Positions 36,702-43,708 of a DNA stretch of 64,000 nt are shown here, piece by piece. The notes under the pieces were generated by a model. It did not search any database and was not told the DNA's origin. It saw nothing but the letters and a program-made list of their open reading frames with translations. The first letter of the stretch is position 1. Every line of letters begins with the position of its first letter. This DNA is from DASRSS01 sp963799045 (GTDB lineage: Bacteria; Actinomycetota; Actinomycetes; Mycobacteriales; Jatrophihabitantaceae). A program made the position numbers and the translations under genes. The DNA is taken from positions 1 through 64,000 of the forward strand of contig CAWCVN010000007.1 of assembly GCA_963799045.1 (NCBI GenBank), given 5' to 3'.

Positions 36702-37757
36702 TCACTCGCCGCCGAGCTGGAACTCGCTGTTCTGCGGGGTGTCCGGCGCCTCGGCGCCCGGAGCCCCCTTGACGCCCTTCGGGTACGGCCAGGGGTTCGC
36801 CTGGCACAGCTTGCCGGTCTGCGCGTCGACCATGCCGACAGTCTGCTCCATCATCGCCGGCGCCAGCCCCCCGGGCAGGCACTCGTGGGCGTGGTTGTGC
36901 CCCAGCGCATGCCCGTCCTCGTGGTTGATCAGGTACTGGCGATACGCCGTGATGTCGCCCAGGTAGGAGGCCGCGCCGCGCACCCACCGCGCGTCGTCGA
37001 GGACGACCCGGTTCACCGGGTTGCCGTTGCCGGCGCTGATGAAACACGAGGTCTCGACGTGGATCTCGTACCCGCACAACTGGCGCACGGTCATCATCGA
37101 CACCAGCGTGATGTGGAAGTCCACCGAGCCCGAGTCAACCCGTTGCAGGGAGACCCCGTGCCCGGACCACGACCGCGGATCGGCCAGCGTGCTGTCCACC
37201 AGCGACTGGTACTGCTTGAGGTCGATGCCCGTGATGCCGTTCTCGACCTCGATGTCGTACCGGTACAGCGGTCCGGAGCCGAACACCTTGGTCGTGCCCT
37301 TGAGCACGCGGAACGTGCCGTCGCCGGACTTTGTGAACGCCGCCCCCTTCGGCAGCGCCGCCGCACTCAGCGCGGACTGGTAGCTGTTCGCCGACGGTGC
37401 GTCCGACTTCAAGGTGGTCTGGCCGTCGGCCGCGGGCGGCGGTGCCGGCGCACTGTGCCCCTGGGATCCGGAGGGCCCCTGGGACCCGGAGGCGACCCGG
37501 CGCGGCTGGGAAGCGGGATCGTGCATCGTGACCAGCGCCGCGACCGTCACCACCACCAGCAGCGGCAGGGCGTAGGCCCGCCAGCCGTACTGGGCCACGA
37601 ACTGCCGCAGCGCCCGCCGGGCGTTGCCGGGGCGGTACTCGCCGCCGAACGTGGCGGCGCCGCGCCGGGCCATCGCGACGTCCTCGTCGCGGTGTCGATC
37701 GGTCAGCACGGCAGACGAGTAGCCCTCCTGGGTCGGCTCGTCGTCGTACACGCCCAT
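36702..37757 (-). CDS. DUF3152 membrane-anchored metzincin-like protein
   Basis: A 351-residue protein like Rv3207c. It has a cytoplasmic Arg-rich head of about 65 residues, one TM helix (YALPLLVVVTVAALVTM), a low-complexity Gly/Ser/Pro linker, then an extracellular DUF3152 domain. The domain contains LINHEDGHALGHNHAHECLPGG, matching the metzincin consensus HExxHxxGxxH, followed by APAMMEQT, where the Met could serve as the metzincin Met-turn. Two cysteines (LCGYEIHVETSC) probably form a disulfide. It is therefore a plausible cell-surface zinc protease, although the family is unassigned. Position next to moeZ matches mycobacteria. Confidence 0.85.
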   Translation of the reverse strand: MGVYDDEPTQEGYSSAVLTDRHRDEDVAMARRGAATFGGEYRPGNARRALRQFVAQYGWRAYALPLLVVVTVAALVTMHDPASQPRRVASGSQGPSGSQGHSAPAPPPAADGQTTLKSDAPSANSYQSALSAAALPKGAAFTKSGDGTFRVLKGTTKVFGSGPLYRYDIEVENGITGIDLKQYQSLVDSTLADPRSWSGHGVSLQRVDSGSVDFHITLVSMMTVRQLCGYEIHVETSCFISAGNGNPVNRVVLDDARWVRGAASYLGDITAYRQYLINHEDGHALGHNHAHECLPGGLAPAMMEQTVGMVDAQTGKLCQANPWPYPKGVKGAPGAEAPDTPQNSEFQLGGE

Positions 37758-37790
37758 CAGATTGCCACAGAAAGGCCCCTGCGTACGGGA

Positions 37791-38774
37791 TCAGCCCGCC
37801 GCGTCCTCGATCATGGCCAGAATCGCCCGCGCGGTGGTGCGGGGGTCTTCCATCATCGCCGTGTGCCCGACGTTCTCGAGCACCAGCTGCCGCGACTCAG
37901 GGACCGCGGCAGCGACGAACCCGGCCAGGTCCGCGGAGACCAGCTGGTCGGCGTCGCCCCACAGCACCAGAGTGGGCGCGGTGATCGACGACATCGCCGC
38001 CCAGGTCTTACCGGCCTGGAGGAACTGCACCCGGGCCAGGCCGCGCATCGATCTCAAGAACGCCTGATCGGCCCACGGCTTGCCCAGCCTGGCCCGCGCC
38101 TCGGCGACATCCTGATCCAGCCGCGTGTCGGGGTAGCGGGACACGTCCGCGAAGCACAGGTCCAGGGTCGCTTTGACCCGGGCCTCGATGGCGACCCGCC
38201 CGAGCCGGCGCAGCACGGACTCCCCGAGACCCGGCACGATCATCAACGCCACCCGCGGGTCGTGTTTGAGCGGGTGCGCGCGCAGCCGGCGCACATCCGG
38301 GACGGCCGGTGAGATCAGCGTCAGCGTGCGCACCAGGTCGGGCCGCTCGCTGGCGACCCGCAGCGCCACGGCCCCGCCCATCGAATTGCCGACCAGGTGT
38401 ACCGGTCCCCGACCGGACTGCTCGAGGTAGCCGACGACGGTCCGCGCCAGCGCCGGTTGCGAGTAGTCGCCGTCCGGCGCCGGTCCCGAACGCCCATGGC
38501 CGGGCAGGTCGATGGCCTCGGCGTCCAGCCGCGCGCGCAGCAGACCGGCCAGGTCGGTCCAGTTCGTCGACGCGCCGCCGAGGCCGTGGACGAACAGTGC
38601 CGGCTCGGCTCCGGTGCCGAGCGGCTCGGCGTGCCGCACACACACGTCGACCCCACCCACGTACAGGGTGCGCGCGGGCCACAGCGGTGAGTGCCGGTCA
38701 TGCTCGGGCAACTCGGTGTCGGACAGGCGCGCGGTCCGAGCGATTCGGGTGGGGTTTCGCGTCACGAAGGCCAC
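37791..38774 (-). CDS. Alpha/beta hydrolase
   Basis: A 327-residue alpha/beta hydrolase. The oxyanion segment is LFVHGLGGASTNWTDL, the nucleophile elbow is HLVGNSMGGAVAL (GxSxG), the acid is in LVLWGDADQLVS and the catalytic histidine is in VLENVGHTAMMEDP. There is no signal peptide. The Arg/Thr-rich N-terminus (TRNPTRIARTARLSD) is an extension of about 40 residues. It could be an esterase, epoxide hydrolase-like or carbon-carbon hydrolase; nothing here separates these. The start ATG at 38774 is near the Ku stop (38784), on the same strand. Confidence 0.82.
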   Translation of the reverse strand: MAFVTRNPTRIARTARLSDTELPEHDRHSPLWPARTLYVGGVDVCVRHAEPLGTGAEPALFVHGLGGASTNWTDLAGLLRARLDAEAIDLPGHGRSGPAPDGDYSQPALARTVVGYLEQSGRGPVHLVGNSMGGAVALRVASERPDLVRTLTLISPAVPDVRRLRAHPLKHDPRVALMIVPGLGESVLRRLGRVAIEARVKATLDLCFADVSRYPDTRLDQDVAEARARLGKPWADQAFLRSMRGLARVQFLQAGKTWAAMSSITAPTLVLWGDADQLVSADLAGFVAAAVPESRQLVLENVGHTAMMEDPRTTARAILAMIEDAAG

Positions 38775-38783
38775 GGGCGGAGC

Positions 38784-39866
38784 CTATGCCGACTTGCGGG
38801 CGCCCCTCTTGGCGGGCGCCTTGTTCGCCGGGTTCTTCTTGGCCGCGGCCTTCTTGGCGGGCGCCTTGTTCGCCGCCTTCTGCGCCGTCGCTGCCTTCTG
38901 CGCCTTCTGCGCCTTCTGCGGCTTCTTCTCCGCGGCCTTGTTCCCCGCGGCCTTCTTGGCGGGCGCCTTCTTGGCGGGCGCCTTCTTGGCGGGCGCCTTC
39001 TTGGCGGGCGCCTTCTTGGCCGCGGCCTTCTTGGCGGGCGCCTTCTTGGCCGCGGCCTTCTTCCGCGGAGCCTGCGCGCCCGCTTCGCCGCGACCGTGCT
39101 TCGCCGCGTCTACGGACGCGCGCAGCGCGGCCATCAGGTCGACGACGTTGTCCGCGCGTGGTTCGGCCTGTTCGGGCTCGACGACCTCGCGGCCGGCGAC
39201 CTTCGCGTCGATCATTTCCTGCAGGGCGACGCGGTAGTCGTCGGTGTACGCAGTCGGGTCGAAGTCGCCGGACATGCTCTCGACCAGCGAGCTGGCCATC
39301 TGGCGCTCCTGCGCGCGCAGCTCGACGTCCTCGTCGAGGAAGGCGAACTCGGGTGCGCGGATCTCGTCGGGCCAGATCATCGTCTCGAGCACGATCACGC
39401 CCTCGCGCACCCGCAGCGTCGCCAACTGCTCGCGGTTGCGAATGGCCACCTTGACCAGCCCGGCCGCGCCGCTGCCCTCGAGCGCGTCGCGCAGCAGCAC
39501 GTACGGCTTGACCGCGTTCCGCTCCGGCTCGAGGTAGTAGCTGCGGTTGAAGTAGATAGGGTCGATCTGCTCGAGCGGCACGAACTGCAGCACGTCGACG
39601 ACCTTCGCAGTCGGCAGCGGCAGATCGGCGAAATCCTCGTCGGTGAGCACCACGGTCTCGCCGTTGGCCAGCTGGTAGCCCTTCGCGATGTCGCCGTAGG
39701 CGACCTCCTCGCCGTCGGCCTCGGCGACCCGCCGGTAGCGGATGCGCGAGCCGTCGCTGCGGCGCACCTGATGGAAGGAGACGTCCCGCTCCTCGGTGGC
39801 CGAGTACAGCTTCACGCCGATGCTGACCAGCCCGAAGGACACCGTGCCCTTCCAAATCGAGCGCAT
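38784..39866 (-). CDS. ku: Ku protein with a Lys/Ala-rich C-terminal tail
   Basis: Bacterial Ku, the DNA-end-binding homodimer of non-homologous end joining, 360 residues. The Ku core runs from MRSIWKGTVSFGLVSIGVKLYSA through VVDVLQFVPLEQIDPIYFNRSYYL to VIVLETMIWPDEIRAPEF and VAGREV. After residue 255 comes a tail of about 105 residues built from KKAPA/KKAAA units, resembling H1-like DNA-binding tails. Such lysine-rich extensions occur in mycobacterial and streptomycete Ku and affect DNA binding. The ATG at 39866 lacks a Shine-Dalgarno but sits seven bases after TACCAT, so the mRNA is probably leaderless. Divergent from the ligase gene. Confidence 0.92.
   Translation of the reverse strand: MRSIWKGTVSFGLVSIGVKLYSATEERDVSFHQVRRSDGSRIRYRRVAEADGEEVAYGDIAKGYQLANGETVVLTDEDFADLPLPTAKVVDVLQFVPLEQIDPIYFNRSYYLEPERNAVKPYVLLRDALEGSGAAGLVKVAIRNREQLATLRVREGVIVLETMIWPDEIRAPEFAFLDEDVELRAQERQMASSLVESMSGDFDPTAYTDDYRVALQEMIDAKVAGREVVEPEQAEPRADNVVDLMAALRASVDAAKHGRGEAGAQAPRKKAAAKKAPAKKAAAKKAPAKKAPAKKAPAKKAPAKKAAGNKAAEKKPQKAQKAQKAATAQKAANKAPAKKAAAKKNPANKAPAKRGARKSA
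38953..39072. repeat. Tandem 15-bp repeats encoding KKAPA/KKAAA
   Basis: Eight consecutive 15-bp units start at 38953, 38968, 38983, 38998, 39013, 39028, 39043 and 39058. Most read TTCTTGGCGGGCGCC on the plus strand and two read TTCTTGGCCGCGGCC; the last is diverged. They encode the Ku tail. A related irregular block lies at 38810-38880. Such arrays expand and contract easily, so the copy number may vary between strains or assemblies. Confidence 0.85.
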
Positions 39867-39869
39867 GGC

Positions 39870-39879
39870 CACAATGGTA
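39870..39879. promoter_or_regulatory. Overlapping divergent -10 elements for ku and the ligase gene
   Basis: On the minus strand TACCAT (39874-39879) lies seven bases before the ku ATG. On the plus strand CACAAT (39870-39875) lies seven bases before a GTG at 39883 in the ligase frame. Neither gene has a Shine-Dalgarno. Both arrangements fit leaderless actinobacterial promoters, where the -10 ends about seven bases before the start codon. The two -10 elements share two bases, so polymerase could occupy only one at a time. Inferred from sequence. Confidence 0.4.
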
Positions 39880-40815
39880 CGGGTGAAGCCCATGCTCGCG
39901 ACCCCTGTCGCCACGCTGCCCGAGGGGCCGGGATGGGCGTTCGAGTTCAAGTGGGACGGCGTCCGGGCGCTGCTGGACATCTCCGGCCGCGGCGTGCGGA
40001 TCGCCAGCCGCAACGGCAACGACGTCACGGCCGCGTACCCGGAACTGGTCAGTGCCTTCGGTGCGGCCGGCGACGCACTGGTCGACGGCGAGATCGTCGC
40101 CTTCGCCGACGGCAGGCCGTCGTTCGAGGCGCTCCAGGCGCGCATGCACGTGCGCTCGGCCGCCCAGGCACGCCGGCTGGCGCGCTCGTGCCCGGTCACC
40201 TTCGTCGCCTTCGACCTGCTGCGCCGCTTCGGCGTCGACCTCACCGCCCGCCCGTATGTCGAGCGGCGGGCCACGCTGGACCGCTGGCTCGACGACCACC
40301 CGGAATGGACGCAGAGCCCATACTTCGACGACGGCCCGGCGACGCTCGCCGCGGCGCGCGAGCACGGCCTGGAGGGGGTCGTAGCCAAGCGGCTGGCCTC
40401 CCCTTATCGGCCCGGCGTGCGCGGCCCCGACTGGATGAAGCTGCGCCTCGTCCGCGCCGGCGACTTCGTCGTGATCGGCTGGGAGGCCGCCGACCGCCGG
40501 CCCGGCGAGCTGAGTTCGGTGCTGCTCGGCTACTTCCCGGCCGGCGGCGGCGAGTTGCGCTACGCCGGCAAGGTGGGCAGCGGGCTGGACGCCCGCACCG
40601 CCACCCGGCTGCGCGAGCGGCTGATCGCCCGCGGCGAGTGCGTGCTGGCCGACCGACCGCCCGCGAGCCCGGGGCGCCTGGTGCGCTGGTGCGAACCCAG
40701 CGTCGTGGTCGAGGTGGAGTTCGCCCTGTGGACCCAGGAGGGCAGGCTGCGCGCCCCCGTGTTGCGGGGCCTGCAGCCGGACAAGCGCGCCCAGGAGGCG
40801 CACGGCGATGGCTGA
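39874..40815 (+). CDS. ATP-dependent DNA ligase, LigD ligase domain
   Basis: A 313-residue stand-alone ligase domain of the LigD type. The adenylated lysine is in AFEFKWDGVRALLD (motif I, KxDG). Other motifs are ASRNGNDVT (III-like), LVDGEIVAF, GLEGVVAKRLASPY (IV) and WMKLRL (V). The OB-fold follows from VVIGWEAADRRPGELSSVLLG. Starts at 39865 or GTG 39883 are alternatives; the latter fits a leaderless transcript. It overlaps the polymerase gene by eight bases. In mycobacteria the ligase, polymerase and nuclease domains are one LigD protein; here they are split. Confidence 0.9.
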   Translation: MVRVKPMLATPVATLPEGPGWAFEFKWDGVRALLDISGRGVRIASRNGNDVTAAYPELVSAFGAAGDALVDGEIVAFADGRPSFEALQARMHVRSAAQARRLARSCPVTFVAFDLLRRFGVDLTARPYVERRATLDRWLDDHPEWTQSPYFDDGPATLAAAREHGLEGVVAKRLASPYRPGVRGPDWMKLRLVRAGDFVVIGWEAADRRPGELSSVLLGYFPAGGGELRYAGKVGSGLDARTATRLRERLIARGECVLADRPPASPGRLVRWCEPSVVVEVEFALWTQEGRLRAPVLRGLQPDKRAQEAHGDG

Positions 40816-41734
40816 GGACGTCCGGGTCGAGGTGGAGGGCCACGTCCTGAAGCTGACCAACCTGGCCAAGGTGCTGTATCCGCAGCCGGGCTTCACCAAG
40901 GGCGAGGTGATCGACTACTACACCCGCATCGCGCCGGTGCTGCTTCCACACCTCGCCGGGCGCCCGCTCACGGTCAAGCGGTACCCCAACGGCGTCGCAG
41001 GCACGTTCTTCTTCGAGAAGAACGCGGCGAGTGGCACCCCGGACTGGGTTCGCCTCGTCACGCTGCCGGTGCCCGGCTCCACCAAGAACCGCGAGACGAT
41101 CGACTACGTCGTGGTCGAGGAGCTCGGCACGCTCGTCTGGCTGGCCAACCTGGCCGCCCTCGAACTGCATGTCCCGCAGTGGCGCATCGCGCCGGGCGAG
41201 GACACCCCGCGCGGTGACCTGATCGTCTTCGACCTCGACCCGGGTGCGCCCGCGTCGATCGTCGAGTGCTGCGAGGTGGCACTGCTGCTGAAGGCGGAAC
41301 TCGAGGCCGACGGGCTGACCGCCTTCGCCAAGACCTCCGGCTCGAAGGGCATGCAGCTGACGGCTCCGGTCAGCGTCGACTCGCCCGCCCGGACCTCGCC
41401 GTACGCGCGGGCGCTGGCCGAGCGGCTGGAGCGGCAGCGGCCGGACCTGGTGGTGTCGCGGATGACGAAGGCGCTGCGCCCCGGGAAGGTCCTGGTCGAC
41501 TGGAGCCAGAACAACCCGGCCAAGACGACGGTGGCCCCGTACTCGCTTCGGGCGAAGGAGCAGCCCACCGTGTCCACGCCGCTCACCTGGGACGAGGTGG
41601 CCGCAGGAGCGCCCCTGTCGTTCACTTCCGAGCACGTGCTCGAGCGGGTCACCGACCTCGGCGACCTGTTCGCCGGGACCCTCGACGACGAGCTACGCGT
41701 CCGCGTCACCGAGGAGATGGCTACCCGCGGGTAG
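40808..41734 (+). CDS. LigD-type polymerase/primase (PolDom)
   Basis: A 308-residue archaeo-eukaryotic primase-type polymerase that fills gaps and adds ribonucleotides during end joining. The catalytic Asp pair is in LIVFDLDPG. Other marks are LTKGEVIDYY-like (FTKGEVIDYYTRIAP), FFFEKNAASGTPDW, FAKTSGSKGMQLTAPV and VDWSQNNPAKTTVAPYSLRA, all typical of the LigD PolDom. No phosphoesterase domain is attached and none is found nearby. ATG at 40808 overlaps the end of the ligase gene, so the two are translationally coupled and divergent from ku: a compact NHEJ module. Confidence 0.92.
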   Translation: MAEDVRVEVEGHVLKLTNLAKVLYPQPGFTKGEVIDYYTRIAPVLLPHLAGRPLTVKRYPNGVAGTFFFEKNAASGTPDWVRLVTLPVPGSTKNRETIDYVVVEELGTLVWLANLAALELHVPQWRIAPGEDTPRGDLIVFDLDPGAPASIVECCEVALLLKAELEADGLTAFAKTSGSKGMQLTAPVSVDSPARTSPYARALAERLERQRPDLVVSRMTKALRPGKVLVDWSQNNPAKTTVAPYSLRAKEQPTVSTPLTWDEVAAGAPLSFTSEHVLERVTDLGDLFAGTLDDELRVRVTEEMATRG

Positions 41735-41832
41735 AGTCGTCCCGACCGCTCCGGGGCGGGCCGAGCAGGCGACGCCCCACAGCGTCCACAGCACGACAGC
41801 GCCAACCGAGCCGGAAGAGGGAGACCACCCCG

Positions 41833-42483
41833 ATGTCCACGAGCGTCGGCGCCGCCACCGGCGACATCGGCCGTGGCGGTCGGCTGCCCAGGTCGGCACG
41901 GCGCAAGCAGCTGCTCGCCGCGGCCCAGCAGGTCTTCGTTGCCAACGGCTACCACGCCGCCGCGATGGACGACATCGCCGAACGCGCCGGGGTGTCCAAA
42001 CCCGTGCTGTACCAGCACTTCCCCGGCAAGCTCGAGCTGTACCTGGCGCTGCTGGACCTGCAGGCCGAAGTGCTCTCGGCCGCCGTCCACGACGCGCTCG
42101 CGCGCACCGACGACAACCGCATGCGCATCCACGGCGTGCTCACCGCCTACTTCGAGTTCGTCGACCGCGACGACGAGGACGGCGCGTTCCGGCTGATCTT
42201 CGAGACCGACCTGGGCAACGAGCCGTCCGTGCGGACGCGGGTCGAGGCGGTAACCCAGAAGACCATGCAGGCGGTCGCCGACACCGTCGCGGAAGACACC
42301 GGCCTGGACCGCGCGTCCGCCGAACTGCTCGCCACCGCCCTCACCGGCGCCGCACAGGTCGCGGCCCGCTGGTGGCTGGCCAGCGATCGCCCGCTGTCGC
42401 AGACCGACGCCGTCGGGCTGCTCGAGGGCCTGCTCTGGCGAGGCATCTCCAACTTCCCGCGCCAGGGCGAGCCGGCCGGCTGA
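41833..42483 (+). CDS. TetR-family transcriptional regulator, Rv3208-like
   Basis: A 216-residue TetR protein. The N-terminal HTH (about residues 20-70) reads ARRKQLLAAAQQVFVANGYHAAAMDDIAERAGVSKPVLYQHFPGKLELYLALLD, split here across the usual helix 1-4 pattern. The ligand-binding domain contains GAFRLIFETDLGNEPSVRTRVEAV. ATG at 41833 is preceded by GAGGGAG. Followed by a DUF3107 gene as in mycobacteria (Rv3208-Rv3208A), so it is a conserved regulator of this block. Ligand and targets unknown. The 98-base gap upstream probably holds its promoter. Confidence 0.88.
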   Translation: MSTSVGAATGDIGRGGRLPRSARRKQLLAAAQQVFVANGYHAAAMDDIAERAGVSKPVLYQHFPGKLELYLALLDLQAEVLSAAVHDALARTDDNRMRIHGVLTAYFEFVDRDDEDGAFRLIFETDLGNEPSVRTRVEAVTQKTMQAVADTVAEDTGLDRASAELLATALTGAAQVAARWWLASDRPLSQTDAVGLLEGLLWRGISNFPRQGEPAG

Positions 42484-42586
42484 GACCGCGGGAGCGTTCG
42501 CTGACGGCGGAGGGGCCATCCGGGCGCGGCGCACACCGCTCGACTAGCGTGGACGGCGACAGCCGGAGCGAACCGCAGGAGGGCCC

Positions 42587-42814
42587 GTGGAGGTCAAGAT
42601 CGGCGTGCTGCACACGCCGCGCGAGATCGTGTTGGAGAGCTCGCAGACCCAGGACGAGGTCCAGAAGACCGTCGACGAGGCACTCAAGAGCGTCGACGGA
42701 CAGCTCGTCCTCGCCGACGAGAAGGGCCGACGCGTGATCGTGCCCGCCAACCTGGTCGCCTACATCGAGATCGCGCAGGCCGACCGGCGCACGGTGGGCT
42801 TCGTCGCCGGCTGA
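42587..42814 (+). CDS. DUF3107 protein, Rv3208A/TB9.4-like
   Basis: A 75-residue protein matching DUF3107 end to end: MEVKIGVLHTPREIVLESSQ, the acidic helix VQKTVDEALKSVDG, and RVIVPANLVAYIEIAQADRR. GTG at 42587 follows GGAGG by five bases. It is small, cytoplasmic and has no catalytic motif. The family is restricted to actinobacteria and nearly always follows the TetR gene. Function unknown. Confidence 0.88.
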   Translation: MEVKIGVLHTPREIVLESSQTQDEVQKTVDEALKSVDGQLVLADEKGRRVIVPANLVAYIEIAQADRRTVGFVAG

Positions 42815-42855
42815 CCCGCCCACCGCGCCCCGATGATCCCGGGGTGTGGTCGGTC
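42813..42855. terminator. Bidirectional hairpin between convergent genes
   Basis: Between the DUF3107 and ferritin-like genes an inverted repeat has a core CCCCG (42828-42832) and CGGGG (42840-42844) around a seven-base loop. It extends outward through CCA/TGG pairs to GACC (42813-42816) and GGTC (42852-42855). There is no U tract, as is common in high-G+C genomes. A shared terminator is inferred from position. Confidence 0.4.
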
Positions 42856-43498
42856 AGCTGTGCAGCCCGAGGGACTTCATCCGGCCCTCGTGCTTGTCGG
42901 TGACGCGCGTGATCAGGGCGCTGACCCCGGCCAGCCCGCCGTTGCCCTCCATCATCAACAGCATCAGCGAATCGCGCTCGGCCAGCACATGTTGCGTCTG
43001 GCTGATCGCCTCACCCACCAGCCGCCGGGCCCACAGCGCCAGCCGGTCGGCGACTCCGGGATTCTCCGCGACCGCGGCGCGCATCTCCCGCACCGCGAAC
43101 TCGGCCCTGCCTCCGTCGGCGAGCACGGTGAGGATCAGCGCACGTGTCGGCTCGTCGACGAACTCGGCGACCTCGCGGTAGAAGTCGGCGGCCATGCCGT
43201 CGCCGACGTAGGCCTTGACCACGCCCTCCAGCCATGTCGAAGGCGCGGTGAGCGCGTGATAGGTGTCCAGCGCCGCGACGAACGGTTCCATCGCCTGCGC
43301 CGGGTCGGTCCCCATCGACTCCAGCCGCTCGGCGATCTGCTGGTAGTGCCCCAGCTCCACCGCGGCCATGGCCGACATTTGCGCCCGGCCGGACAGCGTC
43401 GGGGCAAGGCGGGCGTCCTCGGCCAGCCGGTCGAACGCGCTCAGTTCGGCGTACGCCAGCCCCGCGAGCAGGTCGATCAAGGCCTCCTGGGTGGGCAT
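42854..43498 (-). CDS. Ferritin-like diiron protein, Rv3210c/MiaE-like
   Basis: A 214-residue four-helix protein. Glutamate and histidine positions typical of a ferritin-like diiron centre appear in LAYAELSAFDRLAEDARL and AAVELGHYQQIAERLES (E..H). A second pair is likely in TYHALTAPSTWLEGVVKAYVGDG and FYREVAEF with DEPTRALI. The family is annotated as ferritin-like or tRNA-hydroxylase-like; the substrate is not known. Convergent with the TetR-DUF3107 pair, and its start faces the rhlE promoter. Order matches Rv3210c-Rv3211. Confidence 0.8.
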   Translation of the reverse strand: MPTQEALIDLLAGLAYAELSAFDRLAEDARLAPTLSGRAQMSAMAAVELGHYQQIAERLESMGTDPAQAMEPFVAALDTYHALTAPSTWLEGVVKAYVGDGMAADFYREVAEFVDEPTRALILTVLADGGRAEFAVREMRAAVAENPGVADRLALWARRLVGEAISQTQHVLAERDSLMLLMMEGNGGLAGVSALITRVTDKHEGRMKSLGLHS

Positions 43499-43539
43499 CG
43501 GATGAGGGTAGCGCGGCGCGCGGTGGGGCCACCTGGCTA

Positions 43540-43708
43540 GACTCGGCCGGAAAGAGCACGACGAACTTGCGCGTTGACCGCACCACCAGACGCCGCTGCA
43601 TGTCTCTCCCTTGCGACTCGCTGTGGTCGCCCGGGTCGCAGAGCGCCGGCGTCTCGCACCACCGTCGTCGGCGACAACCGGTCAGCGCACCCGAAACCAA
43701 GGATGCAC
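43540..43708 (+). promoter_or_regulatory. Promoter and long leader of rhlE
   Basis: The 210-base gap between the ferritin-like gene and rhlE contains a -10-like TAGACT near 43540, which would give a leader of about 160 bases. Weak hairpins are possible, for example GCGAC (43613-43617) with GTCGC (43635-43639). Long leaders are common on DEAD-box helicase genes, where they allow post-transcriptional or cold-shock control. I see no defined riboswitch class. Confidence 0.3.

Noticed and set aside
38800..39072. 15-bp repeats as a CRISPR or satellite array
   Set aside because: The units are contiguous without spacers, keep reading frame and encode the Ku lysine-rich tail.
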